Shown: positions 43,803 to 52,564 of the stretch, piece by piece
Numbering within the stretch: position 1 is the first letter of the stretch
Layout: each line of letters opens with the position of its first letter
Source: SAR324 cluster bacterium REDSEA-S27_B3
GTDB lineage: Bacteria > SAR324 > NAC60-12
Assembly: GCA_001627865.1 (NCBI GenBank)
Contig: LUQO01000016.1
Span: 1 to 64,000 of the forward strand
Direction: 5' to 3'
DNA length: 64,000 nt
Notes under the pieces: generated by a model
What the model saw: the letters and a program-made list of their open reading frames with translations, nothing else
Databases searched by the model: none
Told to the model about the DNA's origin: nothing
Program-made: the position numbers and the translations under genes

Positions 43803-44588
43803 TCAATCATAACTGTGTCCCTCACGTAATCCTTTACGAATACGTTGAGAAAGTTCAAGGAATTCCTGAGTTTCACGTATGTCGAGTGTTCTTTTTTCAG
43901 GAAGAGTGCTTTCTATAATATCGATAATTTTTCCCGGACGAGGAGACATCACCACAATTTTAGTGGAAAGGTATGCTGCTTCTGGAATAGAGTGTGTAAC
44001 AAAAACAACGGTTTTATGAGTCTGTTCCCACAGTTTGTGAAAGTGTTCATTAAGCTGGTCACGCACGATTTCATCAAGCGCGCCGAAGGGTTCATCCATC
44101 AGTAATAAGTCCGGATGAAATGTCAGGGCACGTGCGATAGAAACGCGCTGCTGCATGCCGCCGGACAACTGCCAGGGGAATTTTTTTTCAAAGCCGGTGA
44201 GATCAACCATTTCAAGCGCTTCACTAGCACGCCTGGACTGGTCAGTTTTTTCGACACCCATGATTTCCAAAGGCAATTTGAGATTGCCTTCAACAGTACG
44301 CCATGGGTAAAGGGCTGGGGATTGAAAAACATAGCCATATGCACGATTCAGGCGGGCTTCTTCCGGAGACATCCCATTGACTTTGAGCACTCCACCGGTA
44401 GGTTTTTCCAGATCCGCAATCAAGCGCAGCAGCGTGGTTTTTCCACAACCTGACGGACCGATGAGTGAAATGAAATCACCTCTGTTTATTTCCAGGTCAA
44501 TTTCAGACAGTGCGTGAACAGGACCGTCTGCTGTCTGGAATACCAAATCAACTTTTCCGGCCTCAACTACCTTCGCACTATCTTCCAT
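43803..44588 (-). CDS. ABC transporter ATP-binding protein (nitrate/taurine/NMT1 type)
   Basis: From ATG 44588 (MEDSAKVVE) the protein is 261 residues. Walker A is GPSGCGKTT, the Q loop is GYVFQSPALYPW, the signature is LSGGMQQR, and Walker B is LLLMDEPFGALDE. Directly ahead, the stop of the dihydropyrimidinase remnant ends at 44591, two bases away, so the original gene order was enzyme then ATPase. It energises the two permeases. Confidence 0.93.
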   Translation of the reverse strand: MEDSAKVVEAGKVDLVFQTADGPVHALSEIDLEINRGDFISLIGPSGCGKTTLLRLIADLEKPTGGVLKVNGMSPEEARLNRAYGYVFQSPALYPWRTVEGNLKLPLEIMGVEKTDQSRRASEALEMVDLTGFEKKFPWQLSGGMQQRVSIARALTFHPDLLLMDEPFGALDEIVRDQLNEHFHKLWEQTHKTVVFVTHSIPEAAYLSTKIVVMSPRPGKIIDIIESTLPEKRTLDIRETQEFLELSQRIRKGLREGHSYD

Positions 44589-44590
44589 TG

Positions 44591-44959
44591 CTATGACCGA
44601 TCCACGGCACTGGGAGCAGTGGCGGCGCTGCGTTTTTCCATTGCTCCATAATAAGGAGCAAAACAAGGTCGGTCGATATAATGTCCGGCGCCTTGTTCCG
44701 TACGAACATCACCGTCCTGATAAACCACTTTGCCCTGGCTGACTGAGGCTACATTGACTCCGGTTAATTCCATGCCCTCAAAGATATTGAAATCAACATT
44801 TTGGTGATGCGTTTTTGCGGAAATTTTATGAGTAGTCTGCGGATCAAAAATTGCCAAATCAGCGTCACTTCCGGCAGCGATCAGCCCTTTTCGTGGATAT
44901 ATATTGAAAATTTTTACTGTGTTTGCGGAAGTGACTGCAACAAATTCGTTCATGGTGAG
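44591..44959 (-). pseudogene. Dihydropyrimidinase C-terminal remnant
   Basis: The frame of about 122 codons encodes only the C-terminal part of a D-hydantoinase/dihydropyrimidinase: (LT)MNEFVAVTSANT, FNIYPRKGLIAAGSDADLAIFDP, then TGVNVASVSQGKVVYQDG. Normal enzymes are about 480 residues. All metal ligands (HxH, the carboxylated Lys and later His/Asp) lie in the missing part. A TGA sits in frame just upstream and no ribosome site precedes the internal ATG. Homology starts within 36 nt of the preA stop, so roughly 1 kb has been deleted cleanly between preA and this tail. Confidence 0.85.
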
Positions 44960-44989
44960 TCAACCAATGTTTACGGTTATGCCGAAAAT

Positions 44990-46264
44990 TTAATTTTGAT
45001 CAACACGCATCGGGTTGTTCGGATGAGTTGTCCAGTTCTGATATTCTGTTCCGGTATCAACACGTTCCATTGTGATGCAGTTTGGTACAGGGCAGGCAAA
45101 CATACAAAGGTTGCAACCAACACAATTATTATCAATCACCTCAAACCGTCTTCCGCCATTTGCTTTGATTTCACGAATTGCCTGGTGTGACGCGTCTTCG
45201 CATGAAATGTGACACAATCCGCAGTGAATGCAAGTTGTTTCATCAATACGTGCTTTGATGTCGTATTTCAGGTTTAGATATTGCCATTCAGTGACATTCG
45301 GAACAGCGGCGCCCCTGAAATCTTCAATTGTCTCATAACCCTTTTCATCCATCCAGTTGTTCAGCCCGTCAATCATATCATCTACTATTTTGAAACCATA
45401 GTGCATGACAGCAGTACAGACTTGAATTCCCCGTGCCCCCATAGCAATGAATTCTGTGGCATCTCTCCAGTTTGAAATACCTCCGATAGCAGAGACAGGT
45501 AAAGTATTTGTTTCCGGATCCTTTGCTATTTCAGTTACCATGTGCAATGCAATAGGTTTTACCGCGGGTCCGCAATATCCTCCGTGGGAGCCTTTACCGT
45601 CAATCGTCGGTTCCGGTGCCATCAGGTCTAAATCAACTGACACAATTGAGTTGACCGTGTTGATCAAAGCTACTCCATCTGCACCGCCAGCTTTTGCAGC
45701 ACGTGCGGCATGACTGATATCGGTAATATTAGGAGTGAGTTTTACCAGACATGGAAGATCTGAGCATTCTTTCACCCATCGTGTAACCATTTCAATATAT
45801 TCGGGGACTTGTCCGACGGCAGAACCCATTCCACGCTCTGACATTCCGTGAGGGCAACCGAAATTGAGCTCAACTCCATCGCTGCCGGTGTCTTCAATTT
45901 TTCTCAAAATAAACTCCCAGTCATTTTCCGTGCATGGCACCATCAGTGAAACCACAACCGCACGATCCGGCCAGTCTTTTTTAATCTGCTTGATTTCCTT
46001 TAAATTGTCTTCGAGTGGACGATCTGTAATCAATTCAACATTGTTAAATCCCATCATGCGCTGACCATTATAATGCACTGCGCCATAACGGGAAGTAACA
46101 TTTACAATAGGTGGATCCAATCCCAGCGTCTTCCAGACCACTCCGCCCCAGCCAGCACGAAACGCGCGTTCAACGTTGTACAATTTATCTGTGGGAGGAG
46201 CAGAAGCAACCCAAAATGGATTTGGGGCTTTTATGCCTGCCACATTGCAACTTAAATCTGCCAT
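44990..46264 (-). CDS. preA: NAD-dependent dihydropyrimidine dehydrogenase subunit PreA
   Basis: Reduces uracil or thymine to the dihydro form together with PreT. The 424-residue product has an FMN TIM barrel (NPFWVASAPPTDKLYNVERAFRAGW; catalytic segment LNFGCPHGMSERGMG) and a C-terminal ferredoxin-like domain. That domain has two 4Fe-4S motifs, CIHCGLCHISC and CVGCNLCMFACPVPNC. AAGGAGC precedes the start. It lies 59 nt after preT. Confidence 0.95.
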   Translation of the reverse strand: MADLSCNVAGIKAPNPFWVASAPPTDKLYNVERAFRAGWGGVVWKTLGLDPPIVNVTSRYGAVHYNGQRMMGFNNVELITDRPLEDNLKEIKQIKKDWPDRAVVVSLMVPCTENDWEFILRKIEDTGSDGVELNFGCPHGMSERGMGSAVGQVPEYIEMVTRWVKECSDLPCLVKLTPNITDISHAARAAKAGGADGVALINTVNSIVSVDLDLMAPEPTIDGKGSHGGYCGPAVKPIALHMVTEIAKDPETNTLPVSAIGGISNWRDATEFIAMGARGIQVCTAVMHYGFKIVDDMIDGLNNWMDEKGYETIEDFRGAAVPNVTEWQYLNLKYDIKARIDETTCIHCGLCHISCEDASHQAIREIKANGGRRFEVIDNNCVGCNLCMFACPVPNCITMERVDTGTEYQNWTTHPNNPMRVDQN

Positions 46265-46323
46265 AATCAGCTCCTTATGTTATGTAAACAATTGTGATGC
46301 AGAAATTGATGAATGAAATAAAC

Positions 46324-47667
46324 TTACTGGGACATTAATTTATTATGTATGGAATCGGCAGCATGTTTACCATCTGCCACAGCCTGCACAGTCAAATCTT
46401 CTCCGGAACCGATACAGTCGCCTCCGGACCATACTCCGGGAAGAGATGTCTCAAATTCATTGTTTACCACAATTTTTCCATTTGCGAAATCAGGCATTTC
46501 TGAGTCTGAAAAAATCTTGTCCTGCAATGACTGACCGATTGCCTTGAAAACCACGTCAGCTTCCATGAATCGGGTTTCTCCGGTACCTGTAAGTTTTCCA
46601 TCCGGATTTAAATTAGTACATTCAAATTCAACTCGGGAAACATGACCATTTTCGGAATGAAGTCTTTTTGGTGAAAGCCAATACTTGATACTGACACCAC
46701 TCGATTTTGCGAATTCCTGTTCCTTCCATGTGGCGCTCATTTGCTGCGCACCACGTCTGTAAACCAGTGTAACATCTTCTGCTCCAAGTTTTTTTGACTG
46801 CACAGAAATATCAATTGCCGTATTTCCTCCTCCTATCACAACCACACGCCTGCCAACGGGCAACTCTCCAAGGTTTTCTGCCTGACGAAGTTCTGAAATT
46901 GTATCCACTGCATTGATTACTCCATCAATATCCTCACTTTCCAAACCCAATTCGTTTACATCTCCCAGGCCGATACTGAGAAAAACCGCGTCGTATTCCT
47001 GTCTCAGATCATCAAATTTGACATCTCTTCCTAATTGATGATTTGTTCTGGTTTCAATTCCTCCAATCTGTAAGATGAAATCAACTTCACGCTGAGCAAA
47101 ATTGTTTACGGTTTTATAGGCGGCAATTCCGTATTCGTTAAGCCCGCTTAATTTTTCACGAGCCTCAAAGATTACTGATTCATGACCCAGCACAGCAAGA
47201 CTATGGGCGCAGGCAAGACCCGCCGGGCCACCTCCTACTACAGCAACGCGTTTACCTGTCGGTTTACCTCTTTCAAATAAGGTCTCTCCGCTTTCAAAAA
47301 ACCGATCGGTAGCATAGCGCTGCAAATCTCCAATCCGTACAGGTTTGTGTTCCTGAGTTTCCCGTACACATGCTGCTTCACATAGAACTTCAGTCGGGCA
47401 GACTCTGGCGCACATTCCACCCATGATGTTTTGTGACAAGATGTCGTTTGCAGACCCCTTGAGGTTGCCGGTAGAAATTTTTCGGATAAAATTAGGAATG
47501 TCGATTGCTGTCGGACAGGCCTCGATACAAGGCGCATCATAACAAAAATAACAGCGATCTGCCTCTACAATCGCATTTCCGGAACTGAGTGGGGGATGAT
47601 GATCAGAAAAATTATCCGTCAGCTGCTCCTGAGACAGGCGTCCTGCACGGATGTCTTGCGTGGCCAT
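46324..47667 (-). CDS. preT: NAD-dependent dihydropyrimidine dehydrogenase subunit PreT
   Basis: The 447-residue flavoprotein partner of PreA, homologous to the small subunit of glutamate synthase. The N-terminal iron-sulfur region is CYFCYDAPCIEACPTAIDIPNFIRKI. FAD- and NAD-binding Rossmann motifs follow: VAVVGGGPAGLACA and VVVIGGGNTAIDI. A closing GGDCIGSGEDLTVQAVADGK binds FAD. It passes electrons from NAD(P)H to PreA. It is the second gene of the pyrimidine operon. Confidence 0.95.
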   Translation of the reverse strand: MATQDIRAGRLSQEQLTDNFSDHHPPLSSGNAIVEADRCYFCYDAPCIEACPTAIDIPNFIRKISTGNLKGSANDILSQNIMGGMCARVCPTEVLCEAACVRETQEHKPVRIGDLQRYATDRFFESGETLFERGKPTGKRVAVVGGGPAGLACAHSLAVLGHESVIFEAREKLSGLNEYGIAAYKTVNNFAQREVDFILQIGGIETRTNHQLGRDVKFDDLRQEYDAVFLSIGLGDVNELGLESEDIDGVINAVDTISELRQAENLGELPVGRRVVVIGGGNTAIDISVQSKKLGAEDVTLVYRRGAQQMSATWKEQEFAKSSGVSIKYWLSPKRLHSENGHVSRVEFECTNLNPDGKLTGTGETRFMEADVVFKAIGQSLQDKIFSDSEMPDFANGKIVVNNEFETSLPGVWSGGDCIGSGEDLTVQAVADGKHAADSIHNKLMSQ

Positions 47668-47707
47668 TTGATTTCCGGGAAGATTTGGAATGTTTTAAAT
47701 AAAGTTA

Positions 47708-47745
47708 TAAAAACCTGACCCTCTTCTATCGTAGTGCAGTCAGGT
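47708..47745 (-). terminator. Intrinsic terminator at the end of the beta-ureidopropionase gene
   Basis: On the minus strand ACCTGAC (47739-47745) pairs with GTCAGGT (47713-47719) around a 19-nt loop, followed by TTTTAT. It overlaps the last codons of the hydrolase gene and lies about 40 nt before preT. The structure could reduce read-through from the hydrolase into preT/preA or end a separate transcript. Confidence 0.5.
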
Positions 47746-48589
47746 CTTCGTACATTTCAGGACGGCGATCTCGAAAAAACTGCCAGAGATTCCTGATTTC
47801 ACGGACTTCATCCATTTCCATATCGTGAACAAGCAGTCCGTCGCTGTGGTCATCAAGCTGGGCTTCAATTTTTCCGCGAGGATTAACCACATAGCTGGAA
47901 CCATAAAACTTGCCGATGTTCCATGGTTCTTCTGTGCCAACCCTGTTAATTGCGCCTATATAACAACCGTTTGCGACAGCAGAAGCAGGCTGTTCCAATT
48001 CCCATAGATATTGAGACAGACCAGCAACTGTGGCAGAAGGATTAACTATATATTCTGCTCCATTCAGGCATAATGCTCTCCATCCTTCAGGAAAATGACG
48101 GTCGTAACAAATATAAACTCCAAGTTTACAATAAGCAGTTTCAAAAACAGGATAACCAAGGTTTCCAGGCTTAAAGAAAAATTTCTCATAAAATCCTGCA
48201 ACATGTGGAAGATGTGTTTTGCGGTATTTACCAAGATATTCACCATTTGCATCAATTACAGCCGCGGTATTGTAATAAACCCCGGTCATTTCTTCTTCAT
48301 AAATTGGTACAACAATTACCATGTTGTATTTTTTTGCATACTCCTGCATAAGTTTTGTTGTTGGACCTTCCGGAATTTTTTCAACAGCAGCATACCACCT
48401 GGCATCCTGGCTTGGACAAAAATATGGCTGTGTAAATACTTCCTGCATACATAACACTTGAACCCCCTTTTCACCGGCTTCTTCTATGTAAGGGATATGT
48501 GCTTCAATCATGAGTTTTGTAATTTCATCCGGAGACATTTTAGTATCTCCTTTAAGTGCCATTTGAATTAATCCACTGCGAACTTTCAT
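47726..48589 (-). CDS. Beta-ureidopropionase (nitrilase-superfamily N-carbamoyl-amino acid hydrolase)
   Basis: A 287-residue carbon-nitrogen hydrolase with the catalytic triad Glu50, Lys124 and Cys161 in the contexts MQEVF, KYRKTHLPH and VYICYDRHFPEGW. Residue spacing and the RHFPEGWR segment match beta-ureidopropionases, which release beta-alanine, CO2 and ammonia from N-carbamoyl-beta-alanine. AAGGAG precedes the ATG. As first gene of the unit with PreT and PreA it completes the reductive pyrimidine pathway, whose middle enzyme is broken here. Confidence 0.9.
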   Translation of the reverse strand: MKVRSGLIQMALKGDTKMSPDEITKLMIEAHIPYIEEAGEKGVQVLCMQEVFTQPYFCPSQDARWYAAVEKIPEGPTTKLMQEYAKKYNMVIVVPIYEEEMTGVYYNTAAVIDANGEYLGKYRKTHLPHVAGFYEKFFFKPGNLGYPVFETAYCKLGVYICYDRHFPEGWRALCLNGAEYIVNPSATVAGLSQYLWELEQPASAVANGCYIGAINRVGTEEPWNIGKFYGSSYVVNPRGKIEAQLDDHSDGLLVHDMEMDEVREIRNLWQFFRDRRPEMYEDLTALR

Positions 48590-48856
48590 CTCTTATCTCC
48601 TTTGAACATTAAAATGGGGAAACAAATTTCTAACGGTTTTTTCTCTAAACTGTTTTTGCTTAAATAGTTGTTTTAGAGGACAGTAAATAATAATTGCTGA
48701 AACGGCTCTGGTCAAGCCTTTTATCTTGTTGAAATCCGAATCACAGGTACCAGATTGTACTTTTCATTTTATACTTGTTTATAAAATTTTTGTATGATAC
48801 TTTGTTGTTGATCAAGATTCATTAACAAAAGCAAAACAATATTTTTCCGCCAAAGC

Positions 48857-49762
48857 ATGAGAGAAAAAGCTATTGAAAGCAGAGCATTTCCCGCTTATTC
48901 AGCAAGCAAGACTGAGTCTTACATTTCCTTAACAAAACCAAGATTGCTTTCCAGTGTTATCCTGAGCGCTGTTCTTGGTTTTATTCTTCCTATGAGTAGT
49001 TCCAATACTGTTCTGCAGCTGCTGTATTTGATTTTAGGCACAGCTTTGATGGGGGCAGGTGCGAATGCACTTAATCAATGGATGGAACAAATTCCGGACT
49101 CAATGATGAACAGGACAAAGAACCGTGTTCTTCCCATGGGAAAACTTTCCGGAAATGAGGCTTTGGTTTTCGCAATTATTATTTCAGTTGCTGGTTTCAT
49201 AGTTTTGTGGTTCGGACTTAATATGCTAACAGCCGGACTTGGCATGCTGACTCTATTATCCTATGTGCTTGTTTACACTCCGATGAAGATGAAAACTGTT
49301 GCCAATACCTGGTTTGGAGGAATTACCGGAGCATTGCCGCCGGTGATGGGCTGGGCGGCAGCACGAGGACAGTTGGACTGGGAAGTTCTGCCAATATTCG
49401 CGCTGCTTTATTTTTGGCAGCTTCCGCATTTTTTTGCTATTGCCTGGATGTATCGTGATGATTACAAAAGAGGTGGTTTTAAAATGCTTTCGCTTGATGA
49501 TCAAACAGGACAAAAAACTGCTGTACAAATGCTTCTGAACTGTGGGATGCTTTTTGTTGCAAGTCTCGCTGTTTATCATGTAAATCAGAGCAGCCTCATA
49601 TATCTTGTTGGTGCTTATGTCATGGGGATGGTATTTTTTGCGGCAATTATATTATTTTTTAAAGAAAGTAACTTTGATAATGCCAGAAAAGTTTTTCTTG
49701 CTTCAATAATTTATCTGCCAATTATGATAAGCATACTGGTGTTTGATCGATTTATTATTTAA
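48857..49762 (+). CDS. ctaB: Protoheme IX farnesyltransferase (heme O synthase)
   Basis: Farnesylates heme B to heme O for cytochrome oxidase. The 301-residue protein has about eight membrane helices and the UbiA-family substrate motif NALNQWMEQIPDSMMNRTKNR. The second Asp-rich loop includes HFFAIAWMYRDDYKRGG. It is the first gene of the oxidase unit, divergent from the pyrimidine operon across a 267-nt AT-rich region. Confidence 0.95.
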   Translation: MREKAIESRAFPAYSASKTESYISLTKPRLLSSVILSAVLGFILPMSSSNTVLQLLYLILGTALMGAGANALNQWMEQIPDSMMNRTKNRVLPMGKLSGNEALVFAIIISVAGFIVLWFGLNMLTAGLGMLTLLSYVLVYTPMKMKTVANTWFGGITGALPPVMGWAAARGQLDWEVLPIFALLYFWQLPHFFAIAWMYRDDYKRGGFKMLSLDDQTGQKTAVQMLLNCGMLFVASLAVYHVNQSSLIYLVGAYVMGMVFFAAIILFFKESNFDNARKVFLASIIYLPIMISILVFDRFII

Positions 49763-49785
49763 TTTAATGTTGATTCTGGAGGAAC

Positions 49786-49890
49786 ATGGAGAAAGAAGAA
49801 TCTGATATTTGGGTATCGAGAGCGTTTTATATAGTATTCGTAGGATGCGTCTCGTTTATGCTGGCAGCATATATTTTTGCATTTAATTGA
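49786..49890 (+). CDS. 34-residue single-pass membrane protein
   Basis: A short frame, 23 nt after ctaB, with a perfect ribosome site (GGAGGAAC just before the ATG). The product starts MEKEESDIWVSRAFYIVF and ends in a hydrophobic helix with SFMLAAYIFAFN, giving one membrane span with an acidic N-terminus. Placement between ctaB and coxB suggests a small subunit or assembly factor of the oxidase. I know no matching family. Confidence 0.7.
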   Translation: MEKEESDIWVSRAFYIVFVGCVSFMLAAYIFAFN

Positions 49891-49973
49891 TGTGATCTTA
49901 AATTTACTGATGTACGGAATATGCTTCTTCGCTGGATATCAATTAATAATGGAGTTACAAAGAAAAAAATAAA

Positions 49974-50753
49974 ATGATTGAATATTACGTCTACAAAGCA
50001 TCCTCTTTTGCCGGGGATATTGATGACCTATTCGTAGTGATTACCTGGATCATAGGTGTCTGTTTTTTACTGACACTGGGTGCGTTTATTTATTTTATGA
50101 TCCGGTTTCGCAGGAAAGAGGGGGTGAAAGCAGAATATATTACCGGCGAAAAGCATAAAGAAAAAAAATGGACACACTATCCCCATTACGCGATAATTGC
50201 TTTGGATGTTGTGATTATTGCTGTGAATATCATAGTTTGGGTACATATAAAACAAACTCTTCCTCCTAAAGATAATCTTGTCCGGGTAATAGGTCAGCAA
50301 TGGAGTTGGTCATTCATTGACTCAGGACCAGACGGTGTATTGGATACAGCGGACGATATAGCCACTGTGAATGACCTGCATGTGAAAGTTGGAGAGACAT
50401 ATCACTTTGAATTACAGGCAAGAGATGTGATACATAATTTTTCAGTACCGGTTTTTCGTTTGAGACAGGACGCCTTACCGGGAAGAACGATTAAAGGCTG
50501 GTTTAAACCTACAATGACCGGTTCTTTTGATATACAATGTGCTGAAATGTGCGGCTATGGCCATGGTATCATGGGAGGCGCGATTACAGTTCATACAGAA
50601 GAAAGCTATAACGAAACTATCGCGCAGATTAAAAACGGAACATACGAAAGTCATTATCAGAAGCGAATGGGAACCAAAACTCCCTTACCTTCTGATACCT
50701 CACAAATTGAAGTAGAGGGTTCCTTTGCAAGGCTGTTAGCCAGCGTGTTCTAG
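49974..50753 (+). CDS. coxB: Cytochrome c oxidase subunit II
   Basis: The 259-residue product has two N-terminal membrane helices and a periplasmic cupredoxin domain with the CuA site (CAEMCGYGHGIM). The QWSWSF electron-entry segment is followed by a GPDGVLDTADDI insertion seen in some deltaproteobacterial CoxB proteins. No heme c motif is present, so electrons come from a separate cytochrome c. It leads coxA by 27 nt. Confidence 0.95.
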   Translation: MIEYYVYKASSFAGDIDDLFVVITWIIGVCFLLTLGAFIYFMIRFRRKEGVKAEYITGEKHKEKKWTHYPHYAIIALDVVIIAVNIIVWVHIKQTLPPKDNLVRVIGQQWSWSFIDSGPDGVLDTADDIATVNDLHVKVGETYHFELQARDVIHNFSVPVFRLRQDALPGRTIKGWFKPTMTGSFDIQCAEMCGYGHGIMGGAITVHTEESYNETIAQIKNGTYESHYQKRMGTKTPLPSDTSQIEVEGSFARLLASVF

Positions 50754-50780
50754 TATTTTTAAATTAACTAAAAGGGAAAA

Positions 50781-52496
50781 ATGAGTGAAGCAGCTGCCGC
50801 AATCCATACGGAAGATCACGCGGAACATCATGAAGAACTAAGTTTTCTATATAAATATATTCTACCAGTAGATCATAAGATGATCGCTATGCAGTACATG
50901 TTCACAGGATTGATCATGGCTGTTATCGGAGGATATTTTGCATACGTGTTCCGGATGCAGCTCGCATACCCGGGAGAATCTGTGCCATTTTTCGGAATAG
51001 TCGGACCGGGAGAATATAACATGATGGTCACAAATCATGGAACCATCATGATTTTCTGGGTGGCTATGCCAGTACTTATCGCAGCATTCGGGAACTTTCT
51101 GATACCACTGATGTGCGGCTGCGATGATATGGTCTTTCCACGCTTGAACCGTTTGTCATATCAAATTTTCCTGGTAAGCGCTCTGGTTTTAATCCTTTCT
51201 TTTTTCGTAAAAGGCGGCGGGTTTGGTGGTGCCTGGACAGCATATCCTCCTCTTTCATCTGTTCCGGAATTCAGTCTGACTGACTGGGGGGCGTCTTTAT
51301 GGGTTTTAGCAGTCGCCCTGGAATTTGTTTCTTTTTTACTTGGTGGAATTAATTTTGTTACAACAGCAATGAATGCTCGTGCTCCGGGCATGAAAATGCT
51401 GGATATCCCCATTGCAGTTTGGTTCATCGTAATTGCGGTAATCTTATTTATGGCTTCCGTGGGGCCGCTTATTGCCGGAGCAGTAATGCTGTTTATGGAT
51501 CAAAGAATTGGGACAACTTTTTTCCTGCCATCCGGAGGTGGGGACCCGCTTCTCTGGGAACACCTTTTCTGGTTCTTTGGCCATCCTGAGGTGTATGTGG
51601 TACTTCTTCCGACCATGGGAATAGTGGCAGATATCATCACAGTTTTCTCCAGGAAAAAATTATTTGGTTACAGAACAGTGCTTTATACCGCATTTGCTAC
51701 AGGTGGTCTTTCCTTCGTAGTTTGGGCACATCATCAATTTGTCGCAGGTATTGATCCGCGCATGGCTAACGTATTTGTTGTCACAACTGTGTTGATTTCA
51801 ATTCCTATCGCAGAAATGCTGTTCAGCTATATTGCCACACTGTATGGAGGTTCGATAGAATACACTACCCCAATGCTCTGGGCACTGAGCTTTCTCTTTG
51901 CTTTCCTGATAGGTGGTGTAACCGGAATTTATTTAGGTGCAAGCGCTCTTGATGTATATTTCCATGATTCATATTTCGTGCTTGCCCATTTTCATTACAC
52001 ATTCTTTCCGATCACAATCATAGGAATGTTTGCTGCCATAACTTTCTGGTTTCCAAAAATGTTTGGCAGGATGATGAATGAGACTTTAGGCAAGATTCAT
52101 TTTTGGGGAACATTCATTCCCTTTAACTGCATTTTCCTGCCTCTGTTCTTTCTTGGTCTTGCCGGTCAGCACAGGCGCATTTACAACTATGACCATTTCC
52201 CGGATTTAGCAACAGAAGAATTACAGGATATCAGGGTCTTTGCAACTGCCAGTTTAGTCATTATGTTGATTTTCCAGGTAATATTCCTCTATAACTTTTT
52301 CTACAGTATGTTCAAAGGGGAAAAGGCACCGGATAATCCATGGAAAGCCAATACTCTTGAATGGACAGTACCATCGCCCCCGCCGCACGGCAATTTCAAA
52401 ACACTGCCTACTGTTTATCGTGGCGCATATGAGTACAGTGTCCCAGGGCGCGAAATGGATTACTGGCCGCAAAACATGCCGCCTGATGAAAGCTGA
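50781..52496 (+). CDS. coxA: Cytochrome c oxidase subunit I with altered K-channel
   Basis: A 571-residue heme-copper oxidase core with about 12 helices. CuB and heme ligands are intact: HPE at 268-270, HH at 317-318, and HFH at 403-405. D-channel residues are conserved (GNFLIP and the CDDMVFPRLN stretch), as is the Glu of HPEV. In the helix that normally reads PTGIK the sequence is PIAEM (residues 342-346). The K-channel Thr and Lys are therefore Ile343 and Met346, with Glu345 next to it. The usual HHMF is HHQF. The remainder of this helix and the GGSIE loop align normally, arguing against misalignment. Confidence 0.95.
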   Translation: MSEAAAAIHTEDHAEHHEELSFLYKYILPVDHKMIAMQYMFTGLIMAVIGGYFAYVFRMQLAYPGESVPFFGIVGPGEYNMMVTNHGTIMIFWVAMPVLIAAFGNFLIPLMCGCDDMVFPRLNRLSYQIFLVSALVLILSFFVKGGGFGGAWTAYPPLSSVPEFSLTDWGASLWVLAVALEFVSFLLGGINFVTTAMNARAPGMKMLDIPIAVWFIVIAVILFMASVGPLIAGAVMLFMDQRIGTTFFLPSGGGDPLLWEHLFWFFGHPEVYVVLLPTMGIVADIITVFSRKKLFGYRTVLYTAFATGGLSFVVWAHHQFVAGIDPRMANVFVVTTVLISIPIAEMLFSYIATLYGGSIEYTTPMLWALSFLFAFLIGGVTGIYLGASALDVYFHDSYFVLAHFHYTFFPITIIGMFAAITFWFPKMFGRMMNETLGKIHFWGTFIPFNCIFLPLFFLGLAGQHRRIYNYDHFPDLATEELQDIRVFATASLVIMLIFQVIFLYNFFYSMFKGEKAPDNPWKANTLEWTVPSPPPHGNFKTLPTVYRGAYEYSVPGREMDYWPQNMPPDES

Positions 52497-52564
52497 ATAT
52501 TACCAGATAAGCAAAACATTTGCTGATTCATACCAGATCATTAACTTTATAGAAAGGATAAATT

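Noticed and set aside
44591-44953. Independent 120-residue functional gene
   Set aside because: It aligns only with the C-terminal tail of dihydropyrimidinase, has no ribosome site, and lacks every catalytic residue.
48770-48840. FNR-like site (TTGATCAAGATTCA) upstream of ctaB
   Set aside because: The second half-site differs at two of five positions from TTGAT-N4-ATCAA, too weak to call in AT-rich DNA.
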